Assembly (NCBI RefSeq): GCF_029395535.1 | Contig: NZ_CP113920.1 | Span: forward strand, 1,860,001 to 1,924,000 | Source of the DNA: Bifidobacterium sp. ESL0732 | GTDB taxonomy: Bacteria; Actinomycetota; Actinomycetes; Actinomycetales; Bifidobacteriaceae | Direction of reading: 5' to 3' | Length of the DNA: 64,000 nt | Part shown: positions 25,714 through 35,868 of the stretch, one piece after another | How the letters are laid out: every line of letters starts with the position of its first letter | Numbering within the stretch: position 1 is the first letter of the stretch | Notes under the pieces: model-generated | Databases searched by the model: none | Seen by the model: the letters and a program-made list of their open reading frames with translations, nothing else | What the model was told of the DNA's origin: nothing | Position numbers and translations under genes: made by a program

Positions 25714-28700
25714 TCAGCCCCTCCTCACTTCATAGACCGTATCCACCTCGCCGGCGCAGGCCGGGCACACCGTTTTCATATTGCACCAAGCCACGTGGTC
25801 GGCTTGCGGGCGTGCGACCAAAACGCTGGAACGGGAGGCGGCAGCGGTGTAGAAGATTCGCGAAATCATGGTCAGCGCCCACACAGCTTGGGTGCCACGC
25901 AACGAGAGGAACTGCTCCCAGACATGCACACCCACGCCTTCTGGCGCTTCGGTCGGCAAATCACGCGAATCCGCCAGTTTCCGTATATCGGAATAATGGC
26001 TGCGAGGCGTAAAACCGGTGCTGTTCAGCGCACCCGCGTGGAACAGAGGCGGCTGGAAAAGGGTTTCCGGAACCCGGTAGCCAAGCGCTGGAGCCGTGGC
26101 CGAATCGACATCGAACAGGGCACTCTGGGTGATGTCGGGCATGGCCTTGAGCGCCTGTGCACCATGCAATCCGGCGTTGGGCAGCACCGCGGAAGTACCG
26201 CTTTCGCCGTCGTTTTTCTCCGACTGATTCGCTTCCGGAAAAGCCAGACCGAGCTGATAGCAGACCAGCTGCAGGTCGTTGAACATCTGCTTGGCCGTAT
26301 GCGCATGCCCGGTTTTCCAATCGATCAGACGCACATGCCCCTTGCCATCTCCCAAATCCCGCCATTCCATGCGGTCAATGCGACCGGTCAGACGTATCTG
26401 CAAATCCAGGCTCATGCCCTCCGGCCAACCGCCGTTGAGCACACCCATGATGCCGGCAAGGTCGTCATTGCTTACTGGATCAATGCCATCGATGGCGTTA
26501 TAGGCCGCGCAAATATCGTCAAGACCGAATCGTGCGGCGAATTCGTACTCACTATCCACACGTTGGAGACGACCGACAGGGAAATTCTTAAGATTTCCGT
26601 ACGGATAATCTTTATCATTCGAAGTTACAAAATACGTAGCGATATCGGTAAGCGTCTGCTCGGCACCCTCATCCTTGCTTTCCGCACGATAACGTTGCTC
26701 TGGATCGTCGATCTCGTCAAAATCGCTGGCAAGCTCGTGATACATATCCATCATCTGAGCAGTGATGGCTTTGATACGTTCGTCTTGCGAACTGCCTGCC
26801 GTGAAATCCGGGGCGTCGAGGCCGGCCTCGCTGGCAAGCTGGGCCACCTTGTGAATCAACGTTCCGAAACTGGTGGCAGCATTTGACGGGCGCGGACCGG
26901 CGAACTGGCTTTCGAGCATCCAGCAGACCGGGCAGGCCCAGATGCGGTCAACCTGCGACGGCGAAAGCGTTACCGTTGGCGCACAAGGCGATGGCTCATT
27001 ATTCCGTGGGGCGTTCTGCGAGGACTGCGTACCGAAGGTATATGGCCAGCTATCGGGATCGGCTGCCTCGAGTCCGGCATCGTCAAGTAATGCCAACGAC
27101 GCTGCAGCGTCACGAGCCCGCGCGGAAGATGCCATATCAAGCCCGACAGTTGATTGTGAGGAATCAGCCTCGATACCGGCCGTGCCCGCATTTTTGCCGG
27201 CTTCACCGTTAATGACTTCATCAGTTTGGCTGGTTTCAGTTCCGCTTGCATCTGCCTGACGCATCAACTCGATACGGGACGCTGCCACAAGCCCGCGCGG
27301 GTCGGTGTCGAGCCCGGCAAAGCGTCCGGAATCCGCCAGTTGGGTGTAATTTCTGGTCTGAAGGTCGGCATCGCGCATGCGATCGAAGTATTCAGGCGCG
27401 TAGGTATAGAGAAAATCGGACGGCACGGTATCATCGCTCAGCACAGCGCTCAGCGTCACCCGCTCACTGGCCCTTGTCAGCGCCACCAAGAAGCTTTTCT
27501 GTTCGGCTGAAAGAACTTGGGCAAGTTCCGGATCAGTTCCGGCCATACTGGGTTCACGCCCGTCTCGCATCCCGCCATGCAAGACGATATCGGCTAGATT
27601 CTCGCCACCAAACATCGTATTACGAGCCGCAAGATTCGGCCAGACATCCTGCTGAATTTCGGCGATGAAAACGAAAGGCCAATGACTTCCTGCGGCACCA
27701 GCCGGGGTGGTCAACGTGACGGCCTCGTCGATAGGCGCGACCTTGGCCAACGAATCCGCCTCAATACGCATCGAACGCACGCTGGCAATGAAATCCTCGA
27801 CACTTTGCTTCGCGCCGGAACCCGAAGCGTAAGCGAAAAGCCTCATCATCACATCGAGTCTGTCGTTGGCGGCACGACCATCGGCGTTATTTGCAAACGC
27901 AGCCACCTGCCAAGCATTGGCCACATGGCACGCGTCCCAGGCCACCGAAAGCGCATACTGCGGCTCACGGCTCGGCAAGGCGGCCATTCCCTGCTCGACC
28001 TTGTCCACCAAATCCCAAACGTGGGCGAAAGCGCGCACCGAGGCGTCACCACCCACCTTGCCAATCAATTGCAATACAGATTCGGCATCGGCGGCAGCAT
28101 TGTCTTCCCGCCCAGCGCAGTCAACCTCACTCTTACCATCACCGGAAGTATCGGAAGTATCGTCATCAGCCGCAGAGCCCGCTTCCTGCTCGGCACCACC
28201 GAAAGCGAGCATGACATACATCGCATCCAAGCCGAACGGCATGTCAGCGTCGTTCTCGACGGTTTCATTCTCAACAAGGCTATTATCCACCTTGATATCG
28301 CTTGTCGGACGCTGGGAGGCAATCCGCTCGCGCAATCCAAGCCACGCAGCTTGCAGGCGTGGGAGCTGCGCAGTGACATCCAAAGCCTGTTCGTCTTCGT
28401 CGATGTCTTCCAATGGGAGCTGAGCGTTCATCTGACCATCGACCACCTGCGCCAATGACGCGATGGCCTTCATCACCGATTCCACAGGTGCCAAGCGTGC
28501 TGGCGAGGACGGGGCGTAAGCCGCCGCCGAACGCAGGCTCACCAGCGGGCTTTCAAGTACGGTCTGCACGCGGCTACGTACATATCTTCCGGTCTCGCTC
28601 AACGACATATTGGAAGCATCGATGCCGTCATGACGCAGCTTCGCCAACTCCAACAGCGCGAATAGGCCTTGCACACTCGGGTCGTCCTTCAATGGCTTGG

Positions 28701-30225
28701 TGACCGCGGAATAGCGCACCGGTACCCCGTCGCTACGCAACCGCTCACCAAACGCACGCACCGTGTCGTTGTCGTGGGCGATCAGCGCGAAATCGTTCCA
28801 TTGGCGACCGGCCGAAAGATGCGCCTCTTTGATGCGCCAGACCACATCGTCCAGCTCCTCACGCTGGTTGCGGTAAAGCGCAGCTCTTACGCTGCCATCC
28901 TTCAGTTTGGAATCATTGACATCAAGCGGTGCAATGGGAAGACTACCTGCTAGACGCGGCAGTTTTCCGGGACGATCCGGCAACGCGACGGAAGTATCCT
29001 CGTTCGCGGCGATGGACAGCGAGACGCGCGAAGCCAGCAGGTCAAGATATGAAGAATCATCACCCTTATGAATTTGGCGAACAGGCAAGTTCATCGATTC
29101 GGCCGAAAGCGGAGGCTGCTGCACGCGCGCGAACAGATATTCTGGGTAGGAACCACGGAAGGTCTGCACGGCTTCGTCGGGATTGCCGACCAGCAGCAGC
29201 TTTACACCGCGTCGCGCGAGCGCCTCGAGGAACGCCAACCCCGCAAGCGTCAAATCCTGAAAATCGTCGACCACCACAAATTTCGGAAGTGTGGTATCGG
29301 CAACCGCTGCAGCAACCTGCGCACCTTCGACCAAAAGGCGTGAGGAATCAAGCCGGAACTCCTCCGGATAAGCGTCAATTGCCGCCTGCGCATACTCGCG
29401 TCGTAGCGCGAACGCCAGCCTCCACTGGATGCCAAGTCGTTCGATTCGCAAGCTATATCCCTGCTCGGAATTCTGCGAATCCACAAGCATCTCGAGAACT
29501 TCGTCCTCGCGCTCGGCACTCAATCCCAGCTCATCCATACGAGCCAGCATGTCACGTAATTGCATTACAAAAGCATCGTTGATTCCCCGTGCGAACAGAA
29601 CATCACTGGAACCGATGCCTTTCGACGTTGAACGAGGCTGAGTTTCGGGAGTCGCAGCGTTCGTCGCTTGTTGACCGGACACAGAGCCACGTGATCTGCC
29701 GCCCGCCTCACTTCCGTCATTCCCATAAACGGTATTCACCCAATCGTCGGCGGCGAAATACTGCCGCATGAGCTCGCAGGTATCGCACAACTCGCCCGAC
29801 CTGGCGTGCCTGACATGCACCGCGACCACCTGTCGCAAAAGCGCATCCTGCTCCGCGCCATTCAACAATTTCGGCGACGGCTCACGTTTACTTTCACGCT
29901 GAACGGAAAGCAGACGGAAAGCGATGGCCGAAAGCGTGGTCACCGGCCGCGCGCTGGAAACAGAACCAACAGCGCGAATGACTCGGTCAGAAAGTTTGTC
30001 CGCCGTCTGGCGCCCCGAAACCGCCATAAAAACCTTGGAATCACCGTATCGAGAAATCCCTTCGAGCGTCGCCGCAAGAGCGAACTCGGTTTTGCCGCAG
30101 CTTGGTGCCCCCGCCACCAAAAGTGAGCGGGAAACCTTCTCGGAAGGATCATCCAGCATCGTTTTCACCGCATTCATTGCGGCATAATCGCTGAAATCCA
30201 AAACACCATTCCCACTCATAACCAT
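25714..30225 (-). CDS. Helicase-like protein with Fe-S RecB-type nuclease (AdnA-like)
   Basis: The 1503-residue partner of the next gene has Walker A LLVAGAPSCGKTEF (near 35-48), a divergent motor with FVVVDDFQDLTLAG as motif II, and ALTRASERVTLSAV as motif VI. The C-terminal nuclease has VRLIDWKTG. Cysteines CPVC before the nuclease core (coded around 26930-26942) and C-x6-C-x2-C near the C-terminus (25755-25785) form the arrangement of the 4Fe-4S staple seen in AddB-type nucleases; the downstream gene lacks it. An acidic insertion rich in Asp, Ser and Gly divides the motor (about 680-710). It comes first in the operon, as adnA does in mycobacteria. No strong ribosome-binding site precedes the annotated ATG; an ATG two codons later is equally possible. 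Confidence 0.88.
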   Translation of the reverse strand: MVMSGNGVLDFSDYAAMNAVKTMLDDPSEKVSRSLLVAGAPSCGKTEFALAATLEGISRYGDSKVFMAVSGRQTADKLSDRVIRAVGSVSSARPVTTLSAIAFRLLSVQRESKREPSPKLLNGAEQDALLRQVVAVHVRHARSGELCDTCELMRQYFAADDWVNTVYGNDGSEAGGRSRGSVSGQQATNAATPETQPRSTSKGIGSSDVLFARGINDAFVMQLRDMLARMDELGLSAEREDEVLEMLVDSQNSEQGYSLRIERLGIQWRLAFALRREYAQAAIDAYPEEFRLDSSRLLVEGAQVAAAVADTTLPKFVVVDDFQDLTLAGLAFLEALARRGVKLLLVGNPDEAVQTFRGSYPEYLFARVQQPPLSAESMNLPVRQIHKGDDSSYLDLLASRVSLSIAANEDTSVALPDRPGKLPRLAGSLPIAPLDVNDSKLKDGSVRAALYRNQREELDDVVWRIKEAHLSAGRQWNDFALIAHDNDTVRAFGERLRSDGVPVRYSAVTKPLKDDPSVQGLFALLELAKLRHDGIDASNMSLSETGRYVRSRVQTVLESPLVSLRSAAAYAPSSPARLAPVESVMKAIASLAQVVDGQMNAQLPLEDIDEDEQALDVTAQLPRLQAAWLGLRERIASQRPTSDIKVDNSLVENETVENDADMPFGLDAMYVMLAFGGAEQEAGSAADDDTSDTSGDGKSEVDCAGREDNAAADAESVLQLIGKVGGDASVRAFAHVWDLVDKVEQGMAALPSREPQYALSVAWDACHVANAWQVAAFANNADGRAANDRLDVMMRLFAYASGSGAKQSVEDFIASVRSMRIEADSLAKVAPIDEAVTLTTPAGAAGSHWPFVFIAEIQQDVWPNLAARNTMFGGENLADIVLHGGMRDGREPSMAGTDPELAQVLSAEQKSFLVALTRASERVTLSAVLSDDTVPSDFLYTYAPEYFDRMRDADLQTRNYTQLADSGRFAGLDTDPRGLVAASRIELMRQADASGTETSQTDEVINGEAGKNAGTAGIEADSSQSTVGLDMASSARARDAAASLALLDDAGLEAADPDSWPYTFGTQSSQNAPRNNEPSPCAPTVTLSPSQVDRIWACPVCWMLESQFAGPRPSNAATSFGTLIHKVAQLASEAGLDAPDFTAGSSQDERIKAITAQMMDMYHELASDFDEIDDPEQRYRAESKDEGAEQTLTDIATYFVTSNDKDYPYGNLKNFPVGRLQRVDSEYEFAARFGLDDICAAYNAIDGIDPVSNDDLAGIMGVLNGGWPEGMSLDLQIRLTGRIDRMEWRDLGDGKGHVRLIDWKTGHAHTAKQMFNDLQLVCYQLGLAFPEANQSEKNDGESGTSAVLPNAGLHGAQALKAMPDITQSALFDVDSATAPALGYRVPETLFQPPLFHAGALNSTGFTPRSHYSDIRKLADSRDLPTEAPEGVGVHVWEQFLSLRGTQAVWALTMISRIFYTAAASRSSVLVARPQADHVAWCNMKTVCPACAGEVDTVYEVRRG

Positions 30226-30334
30226 AGTTCAAAGTCTAAAGGCCGGTGTAGTCGCTTTCTAAGAAGGCTCCGATACCTATTATCAAACCGCCAATCAGAA
30301 TCGGCTCCGACCCGCTTGATTAAAGACGAGAAAA

Positions 30335-30416
30335 CCTTCACGCACCCGACAGAGGCCACTTACCCTTGCTGCATTCCTGCCCTGGGGGGTTTGGGTGACA
30401 TAACGCCACGTGAAGG
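30335..30416 (-). ncRNA. ffs: Signal recognition particle RNA (small, 4.5S type)
   Basis: On the minus strand the segment contains the highly conserved apical domain CAGGGCAGGAATGCAGCAAG (the SRP54/Ffh binding loop with GGAA tetraloop region) closed by a terminal stem CCTTCACG (30409-30416) with CGTGAAGG (30335-30342). The length of about 82-90 nt fits the short bacterial SRP RNA. It works with Ffh and FtsY in cotranslational targeting to the membrane. Exact ends are estimated from the stem. The rest of 30226-30666 is intergenic with no gene seen. Confidence 0.93.
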
Positions 30417-30666
30417 CTTAACCAGTATACCCCATGCCCGGACTGGACGCGCATCTTGCAAAGTTTTAAAAACTATCACGCAATGAAAACAGAAATCTCC
30501 GTTGCGTATAACGCCTGGCCAACCCGAAAAGTCAACACGGCAAAAGATGGCCGGTCGATAACAACGACCTGTCGAGTACTATGGAAATTACAATTACCAC
30601 GAGCATGCACAAACGTATGCTGCTGGTAACGACGTCACGAAAACATAGAGGCAAAAAGGAAACACA

Positions 30667-31845
30667 ATGGCCAACGGCGAAAACAGGAATCTACCCGATC
30701 TTTTCGTAGTGGGTGCGGGACTTTTCGGACTTACGGTCGCTCAACAGGCAGCAGAGAACGGGCACACCGTCGAGATCATCGACATCCGGCCGCATATCGG
30801 AGGCAACGCTTACTCCTATATGGACGAAGAGACCGGGGCGGAGATTCACCAATATGGCGCGCACCTCTTCCACACTTCCAACAAGCGCGTGTGGGACTAC
30901 GTCAACCGCTTCACCGAATTCACGGACTACCAGCACCGCGTCTACGCCACGCACGACGGCGAGGTCTACCCAATGCCGATCAACCTGGGGACCATCAATC
31001 AGTTCTTCCACGCTCATTACACGCCGGCGCAGGCTCAGGAGCTCATCAAGAAGCAGGCTGGCGAACTGGCCGGAACCGACCCGAGCAATTTGAACGACAA
31101 AGGCATCCAGCTCATCGGCCGGCCGCTCTACGAGGCGTTCATCAAGAACTACACCAGCAAGCAGTGGCAGACCGCGCCGGAGGACCTGCCAGCGTCGATC
31201 ATCAAGCGTCTGCCCGTGCGCTTCAACTACGACAACCACTATTTCAAGGACACCTGGGAGGGCCTGCCCACCGACGGCTACACCGCCTGGATGCAGCGCA
31301 TGATCGATGACCCGAAGATCCACGTCACCCTCGGCGTCGACTTCTTCGATGAAAGCCAGCCGTTCAACAAGAAGGCCGTCGTCGGCCGCGTGCCCGTGGT
31401 CTACACCGGCCCGGTCGACAAGTACTTCGACTACCAGCTGGGCGACCTGAAATGGCGTACCGTCGATTTCAAGGAGCGGCGCTACGACGAGGGCGACCAC
31501 TTCGGCTGCCCGGTAATGAACTTCGTGGACGGCGACGTGCCCTATACCCGCGCCATCGAGTTCAAGAACTTCAACCCGGAGCGCAAGGAGCAGCAGAACC
31601 CCGACAAGACCGTGGTATGGGAGGAGTACAGCCGCGCCGCCGGCCGCGACGACGAGCCCTACTACCCCATCAACACCACCGATGACCAGAAGCTCTACCA
31701 GCGCTACAAGGATTTGGCGGCCAAGGAACCGGAAGTCGTCTTCGGTGGACGCCTCGGAACCTATGCCTACTACGACATGCACCAGGTCATCAACAGCGCC
31801 CTCATCGCCTACGAAAAGCAGGTCGCTCCTCTACTGAGCAAATAA
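30667..31845 (+). CDS. glf: UDP-galactopyranose mutase
   Basis: This is a flavoenzyme that interconverts UDP-galactopyranose and UDP-galactofuranose, supplying galactofuranose for surface polysaccharides. The 392 residues begin with the FAD-binding VVGAGLFGLTVAQQAAENGHTVEIIDIRPHIGGNAYS (a Rossmann GxGxxG followed by the GG loop). Conserved YGAHLFHTSN and the C-terminal GGRLGTYAYYDMHQVI are present. The ATG follows AAAAAGGAAACACA at good spacing. It is a single plus-strand gene with a strong bidirectional terminator after it. No glycan cluster is next to it, so the acceptor polysaccharide is not identified here. Confidence 0.96.
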   Translation: MANGENRNLPDLFVVGAGLFGLTVAQQAAENGHTVEIIDIRPHIGGNAYSYMDEETGAEIHQYGAHLFHTSNKRVWDYVNRFTEFTDYQHRVYATHDGEVYPMPINLGTINQFFHAHYTPAQAQELIKKQAGELAGTDPSNLNDKGIQLIGRPLYEAFIKNYTSKQWQTAPEDLPASIIKRLPVRFNYDNHYFKDTWEGLPTDGYTAWMQRMIDDPKIHVTLGVDFFDESQPFNKKAVVGRVPVVYTGPVDKYFDYQLGDLKWRTVDFKERRYDEGDHFGCPVMNFVDGDVPYTRAIEFKNFNPERKEQQNPDKTVVWEEYSRAAGRDDEPYYPINTTDDQKLYQRYKDLAAKEPEVVFGGRLGTYAYYDMHQVINSALIAYEKQVAPLLSK

Positions 31846-31882
31846 AGTAATACAAAACCGATAAAGTGCCAAATCAATAACG

Positions 31883-31923
31883 ATTGTGGGGCTGCAACCA
31901 ATTCAAGGTTGCAGCCCCACAAT
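31883..31923. terminator. Strong bidirectional terminator between glf and ino1
   Basis: ATTGTGGGGCTGCAACC (31883-31899) pairs perfectly with GGTTGCAGCCCCACAAT (31907-31923), a 17-bp stem with a 7-nt loop between convergent genes. T-rich sequence follows on both strands. Confidence 0.92.
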
Positions 31924-31971
31924 ATTATGTATTCGTTTTTCTGCGTTTCAGCGTTTCAATGCTGAAACGAC

Positions 31972-33114
31972 TCAGGCGTGCCAGACGTCCTTGCCGTTGT
32001 CCTTGGCAGACTTCACATCGGCATCAAGCTCAGACTCATTGGCCTCGACCTCGCCGGCGATGAACTTCTCCACCAGCTGACGGGCCTCGGAGTCCTCGTG
32101 CTGCACGGCCGGGGACTTCATGAAGTAGGAGCTCGGCGCAAGGATCGGGCCGGAGAGGTGACGGTCGAGCGCGATCTTGGCGGCACGCACGGCGTCGATG
32201 ACGATGCCGGCGGAGTTCGGCGAATCCCAGTCCTCAAGCTTGTATTCGAGGCTGATCGGCACATCGCCGAAGGTGGTGCCTTCCAGACGCACGAACGCGA
32301 GCTTGCGGTCGTCGAGCCACGCCACATAGTCGGACGGGCCGATGTGGACGTTATGCGGATCCATCTCGTGAGGCACGATCGAGGTGACGGCGCGGGTCTT
32401 GGAGACCTTCTTGGACTCGAGACGCGAGCGCTGCAGCATGTTCATGAAGTCCATGTTGCCGCCGACGTTGAGCTGATAGGTACGATCGAGGCGCACGCCG
32501 CGGTCCTCGAAGAGGCGGGCCATCACACGGTGGGTGATGGTGGCTCCGACCTGGCTCTTGATGTCGTCGCCGATAATCGGCACGCCAGCATCGCGGAACT
32601 TCTGCGCCCACTCAGGATCGGAAGCGATGAAGACAGGCAGGCAGTTGACGAATGCGCAGCCGGCATCCATCGCGGCCTGCGCGTAGGCCTTGTCGGCCTG
32701 TTCCGAGCCGACGGGCATGTAGCTGACCAGCACATCGACCTTCTTGTCCTTCAATACCTGGGCCACATCAACCGGCTCGGCATCGGACTCGGTGATCATC
32801 TGACGGTAATATTCGCCAAGGCCGTCGTAAGTCGGCCCGCGCAGCACCTCGACGCCCTTGTTCGGCACGTCGCAGAACTTATAGGTGTTGTTTTGCGAAG
32901 CCCCGATGGCCTCGGAGATATCCTTGCCCACCTTGAGGGCATCGACGTCGAACGCCGTCACAAACTCAATATCGCGAACCCGGTAGCCACCGAAGTTATT
33001 GTGCATCAGGCCGGGGATCTTCTCGTCATCCTTCGCGTCCTTGTAATACTCGACACCCTGAATCAGGGAGGAGGCGCAGTTACCAATACCTGCCACTGCC
33101 ACGCGAATACTCAT
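31972..33114 (-). CDS. ino1: Inositol-3-phosphate synthase
   Basis: It converts glucose-6-phosphate to myo-inositol-3-phosphate using NAD; in actinobacteria the product feeds phosphatidylinositol and related lipids or thiols. The 380-residue length fits the short actinobacterial form. It opens with the dinucleotide-binding [20 protein letters not shown], continues with [21 protein letters not shown] and carries the family segments [14 protein letters not shown] (active-site lysine region), [12 protein letters not shown] and [11 protein letters not shown]. The ATG follows AAAGGAG. It is divergent from the PBP gene, with 285 bp between them and no obvious operator. Confidence 0.94.
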   Translation of the reverse strand: MSIRVAVAGIGNCASSLIQGVEYYKDAKDDEKIPGLMHNNFGGYRVRDIEFVTAFDVDALKVGKDISEAIGASQNNTYKFCDVPNKGVEVLRGPTYDGLGEYYRQMITESDAEPVDVAQVLKDKKVDVLVSYMPVGSEQADKAYAQAAMDAGCAFVNCLPVFIASDPEWAQKFRDAGVPIIGDDIKSQVGATITHRVMARLFEDRGVRLDRTYQLNVGGNMDFMNMLQRSRLESKKVSKTRAVTSIVPHEMDPHNVHIGPSDYVAWLDDRKLAFVRLEGTTFGDVPISLEYKLEDWDSPNSAGIVIDAVRAAKIALDRHLSGPILAPSSYFMKSPAVQHEDSEARQLVEKFIAGEVEANESELDADVKSAKDNGKDVWHA

Positions 33115-33399
33115 ATCGACTCCTTTATTTCACGTGCAAAATTCCACTTATGAGTTTAGCCCACCATGAAGAGAAGGGCAGCAGTACACGCTGTGCACGG
33201 GCAACAATGTAACCATGTTTATTAATATATACTAATCAACCATGCGATACAGCCTGCGAATATTCTCAATGCAAATTTGAAAAGAATATAATATGAATTG
33301 TGTCACTCTTCGGTTTTTCGTCATCGAAACTACACACAAAAATAATTTCTGCCCGCAAATCTCAGTAGTTTTTCAGGGGCAACCGTTACGGTAGTTGGC

Positions 33400-35742
33400 A
33401 TGGTTACAGAGTTTCGCACAGCTATGGCGCGTTCGGTAAGCTCAGGCAGAGCTAAGCCCAAACGCAGGCACAAGAGCGCCCAGGCATCGCGCAACCAATA
33501 CTCGCGCCGTAAGGCCAATAGCGCGAACAAACGGCGGAATGGGAACAAACATCCGATTCAGCACGGCCCGCAACGCAAGGCGCCCAAGAAGCATAAGCAT
33601 CGTATCCTCAAATGGACGTTCGGGATTCTCGCGGTCCTTATTGCCGCCGGAATCGGCGTGTTCGCCTATCTTTACGCCACCACCGAAATCCCGCAGCCGG
33701 AAAAGATTGCGATGGCCGAAAAAACCAAGGTCTATTACGCCGACGGCACTACTCCGGTCGGCGATTTTGCTACACAGAATCGCGAAATCATCAGTTGTAA
33801 CGTTCTGCCCAAATACGTGGGGCAGTCCATGGTCGCTTCGGAAAACCAGAGCTTTTATAAAGATACCGGCGTCGATTTCAAGGGTATCGTACGCGCGCTG
33901 CTCAACAACGTAAGCGGCGGAGCAAGGCAAGGTGCCTCCACCATCACCCAGCAATATGCGGAACGTTACTATATGGGCGACACCCACTCATACTCCGGCA
34001 AGGTGCGCGAAGCCATTCTGGCAATGAAAATCACACGTTCGCAGGACAAGGACAAGGTCCTGTGCAACTATATGAACACGATTTATCTGGGCCGCGGGGC
34101 CTATGGCATCGAGGCGGCTTCAAAGGCCTATTTCAACAAAGACGCCAAAGACATGACGATGCCCGAATCGGCGTTGCTGGCCGGTATCATTCCCGCCCCC
34201 TCAACATGGGATCCGGCAGTGAACCCGAAACGCGCGCAGCAACGTTTCACCCGAGTCATCGGGATTATGGAAAAGCAGGGTTACATCAGCGCAAAGGACG
34301 CGGCGGCGGCCAAACAAATGCCACCGACTGTGCCCCCGCAATCGCAGCAAAGCTCTTACAAAGGCACGAACGGTTACATTCTGCAGATGGTTCGTGACGA
34401 GCTGACCAGCAGCGGGAACTTTACGCGTGACGACCTTGACACCGGCGGCTACAACATCGTCACCACTATCGACAAAGGCAAGCAGGACCTGATGTTCAAG
34501 GTCGCCAGCCCTTCGCAGGACGGCAACGGGCTGGTGCCTGCCGGCGTGCAAATCGGCGGTATGAGCGTCAATCCCAAGGACGGATCGATCATCTCGCTTT
34601 ACGGCGGTGACGACTACCTGACCAAGCAACTCAACAACGCGACCCAGGCCCTCTACGAACCCGGGTCGACAATGAAGCCGTTCGCACTGATGGCCTCGGT
34701 CGCGGAAGGCGTCAACCTCAGCACGACCTTCAACGGCAATTCCCCGCGAACCTTCACCAACATCAACACGCCGGTGCAGAACTTCGGCAACCAGAGCTTC
34801 GGCTACACCAACCTCTACAACGCCACAGCGAATTCGGTGAACACCATCTACATGGACCTGCAGCAGCATCTGGGAACCAAGAAGGTGGCCCAGACCGCCC
34901 AGGCCGCGGGCATGGACCCACAGCTCGTGACCGGAGACAACGCCTTCACCGTACTAGGCAACGATAGCGTGCACGTCGAAGACATCGCACAGGCCTATTC
35001 CACCATCGCCAACCAAGGCAACAAACCAACGCTGCACATCGTCGCGTCCGTCAAGGACTCGCAGGGCAAGGATATGTACCGCTCGCCCACCGACACCACG
35101 AGGGTCTTCAGCGCCAACGACGCCGCCCTCGTGACCAAGGCGATGACGGGAACCGTGCAATACGGCACCGCGACCGAAGCGCTCAAGATAGGCAAGGCCG
35201 TGGCCGGCAAATCCGGCACCGCCAACGACTCAACGGCAGGCAGCTTTGCAGGATTCTCGCCGAACACCGTGACCGTGTTCGCGATGTGGAACCCCGACCC
35301 GAACAACAAGGGCAAGCCCCTGGAAATGCCCAATATCGGGTACTTCGGCAACGGCAGCGACTATCCGGTGCATCTTTTCACGGAATATATGAAGCAGGCA
35401 CTGGCCAACACACCCAACGAAGCATTCCCTGTGGCCAAGGACGAAGGCAAGATCGGCGGGCCTGACGGCACATGGGGCACAGGCGCCAAATCGTCATACT
35501 CCGAGTTGGGCTACAACCGTAAAAACTACGGAACCTACGAAGGAGGCATCAGCGGTGAGTCGGGCGCCGGGGCCGGCGGCAATTCCGGCGGTGGCAACGC
35601 AACGAATGGCGGGGCTGGCAATTCGAACGAGCCAAACAACCCACAACAAGGCAATACCTCAGAGGGAACGGGAAATAGCGGGAATGAAACAACAACCCCT
35701 CCTACCACGGAATCGCCGAACCAAAACAATACAGGACATTAA
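33400..35742 (+). CDS. Class A penicillin-binding protein (GT51 plus transpeptidase)
   Basis: This is a bifunctional peptidoglycan synthase of 780 residues. It has a basic cytoplasmic N-terminus (about 60 residues), one membrane helix (about 68-90), the GT51 glycosyltransferase domain with the catalytic ASENQSFYKD and GASTITQQYAERYYM, and the transpeptidase domain with the active-site serine in EPGSTMKPF, SxN in TANSVN, and the KSGT box in AGKSGTAND. The C-terminus is a Gly/Asn/Ser/Thr-rich tail after about 700, common in actinobacterial PBP1/PonA proteins. The start is uncertain: an ATG eight codons later (MARSVSSG, 33424) is possible and neither has a strong ribosome-binding site. Confidence 0.94.
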   Translation: MVTEFRTAMARSVSSGRAKPKRRHKSAQASRNQYSRRKANSANKRRNGNKHPIQHGPQRKAPKKHKHRILKWTFGILAVLIAAGIGVFAYLYATTEIPQPEKIAMAEKTKVYYADGTTPVGDFATQNREIISCNVLPKYVGQSMVASENQSFYKDTGVDFKGIVRALLNNVSGGARQGASTITQQYAERYYMGDTHSYSGKVREAILAMKITRSQDKDKVLCNYMNTIYLGRGAYGIEAASKAYFNKDAKDMTMPESALLAGIIPAPSTWDPAVNPKRAQQRFTRVIGIMEKQGYISAKDAAAAKQMPPTVPPQSQQSSYKGTNGYILQMVRDELTSSGNFTRDDLDTGGYNIVTTIDKGKQDLMFKVASPSQDGNGLVPAGVQIGGMSVNPKDGSIISLYGGDDYLTKQLNNATQALYEPGSTMKPFALMASVAEGVNLSTTFNGNSPRTFTNINTPVQNFGNQSFGYTNLYNATANSVNTIYMDLQQHLGTKKVAQTAQAAGMDPQLVTGDNAFTVLGNDSVHVEDIAQAYSTIANQGNKPTLHIVASVKDSQGKDMYRSPTDTTRVFSANDAALVTKAMTGTVQYGTATEALKIGKAVAGKSGTANDSTAGSFAGFSPNTVTVFAMWNPDPNNKGKPLEMPNIGYFGNGSDYPVHLFTEYMKQALANTPNEAFPVAKDEGKIGGPDGTWGTGAKSSYSELGYNRKNYGTYEGGISGESGAGAGGNSGGGNATNGGAGNSNEPNNPQQGNTSEGTGNSGNETTTPPTTESPNQNNTGH

Positions 35743-35756
35743 TAATCTTAGATAAA

Positions 35757-35825
35757 AATTGCTGTTGTGCCCATCGTTACTAACATGAAAATATATCATG
35801 GTTTCGAACGAGCCCAACAGCAATT
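35757..35825. terminator. Inverted repeat between convergent PBP and GH39 genes
   Basis: AATTGCTGTTG (35757-35767) and CAACAGCAATT (35815-35825) form a perfect 11-bp stem enclosing an inner CATGA/TCATG hairpin. On the plus strand a T5 run follows. It probably terminates both transcripts. Confidence 0.65.
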
Positions 35826-35868
35826 AATCATTGATTTTTAATACCTCTCTAGCTAACAGCCAGAAGAA

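Noticed and set aside
30691..31782. A 363-codon frame opposite glf
   Set aside because: It is antisense to the well-supported UDP-galactopyranose mutase and has typical shadow composition.
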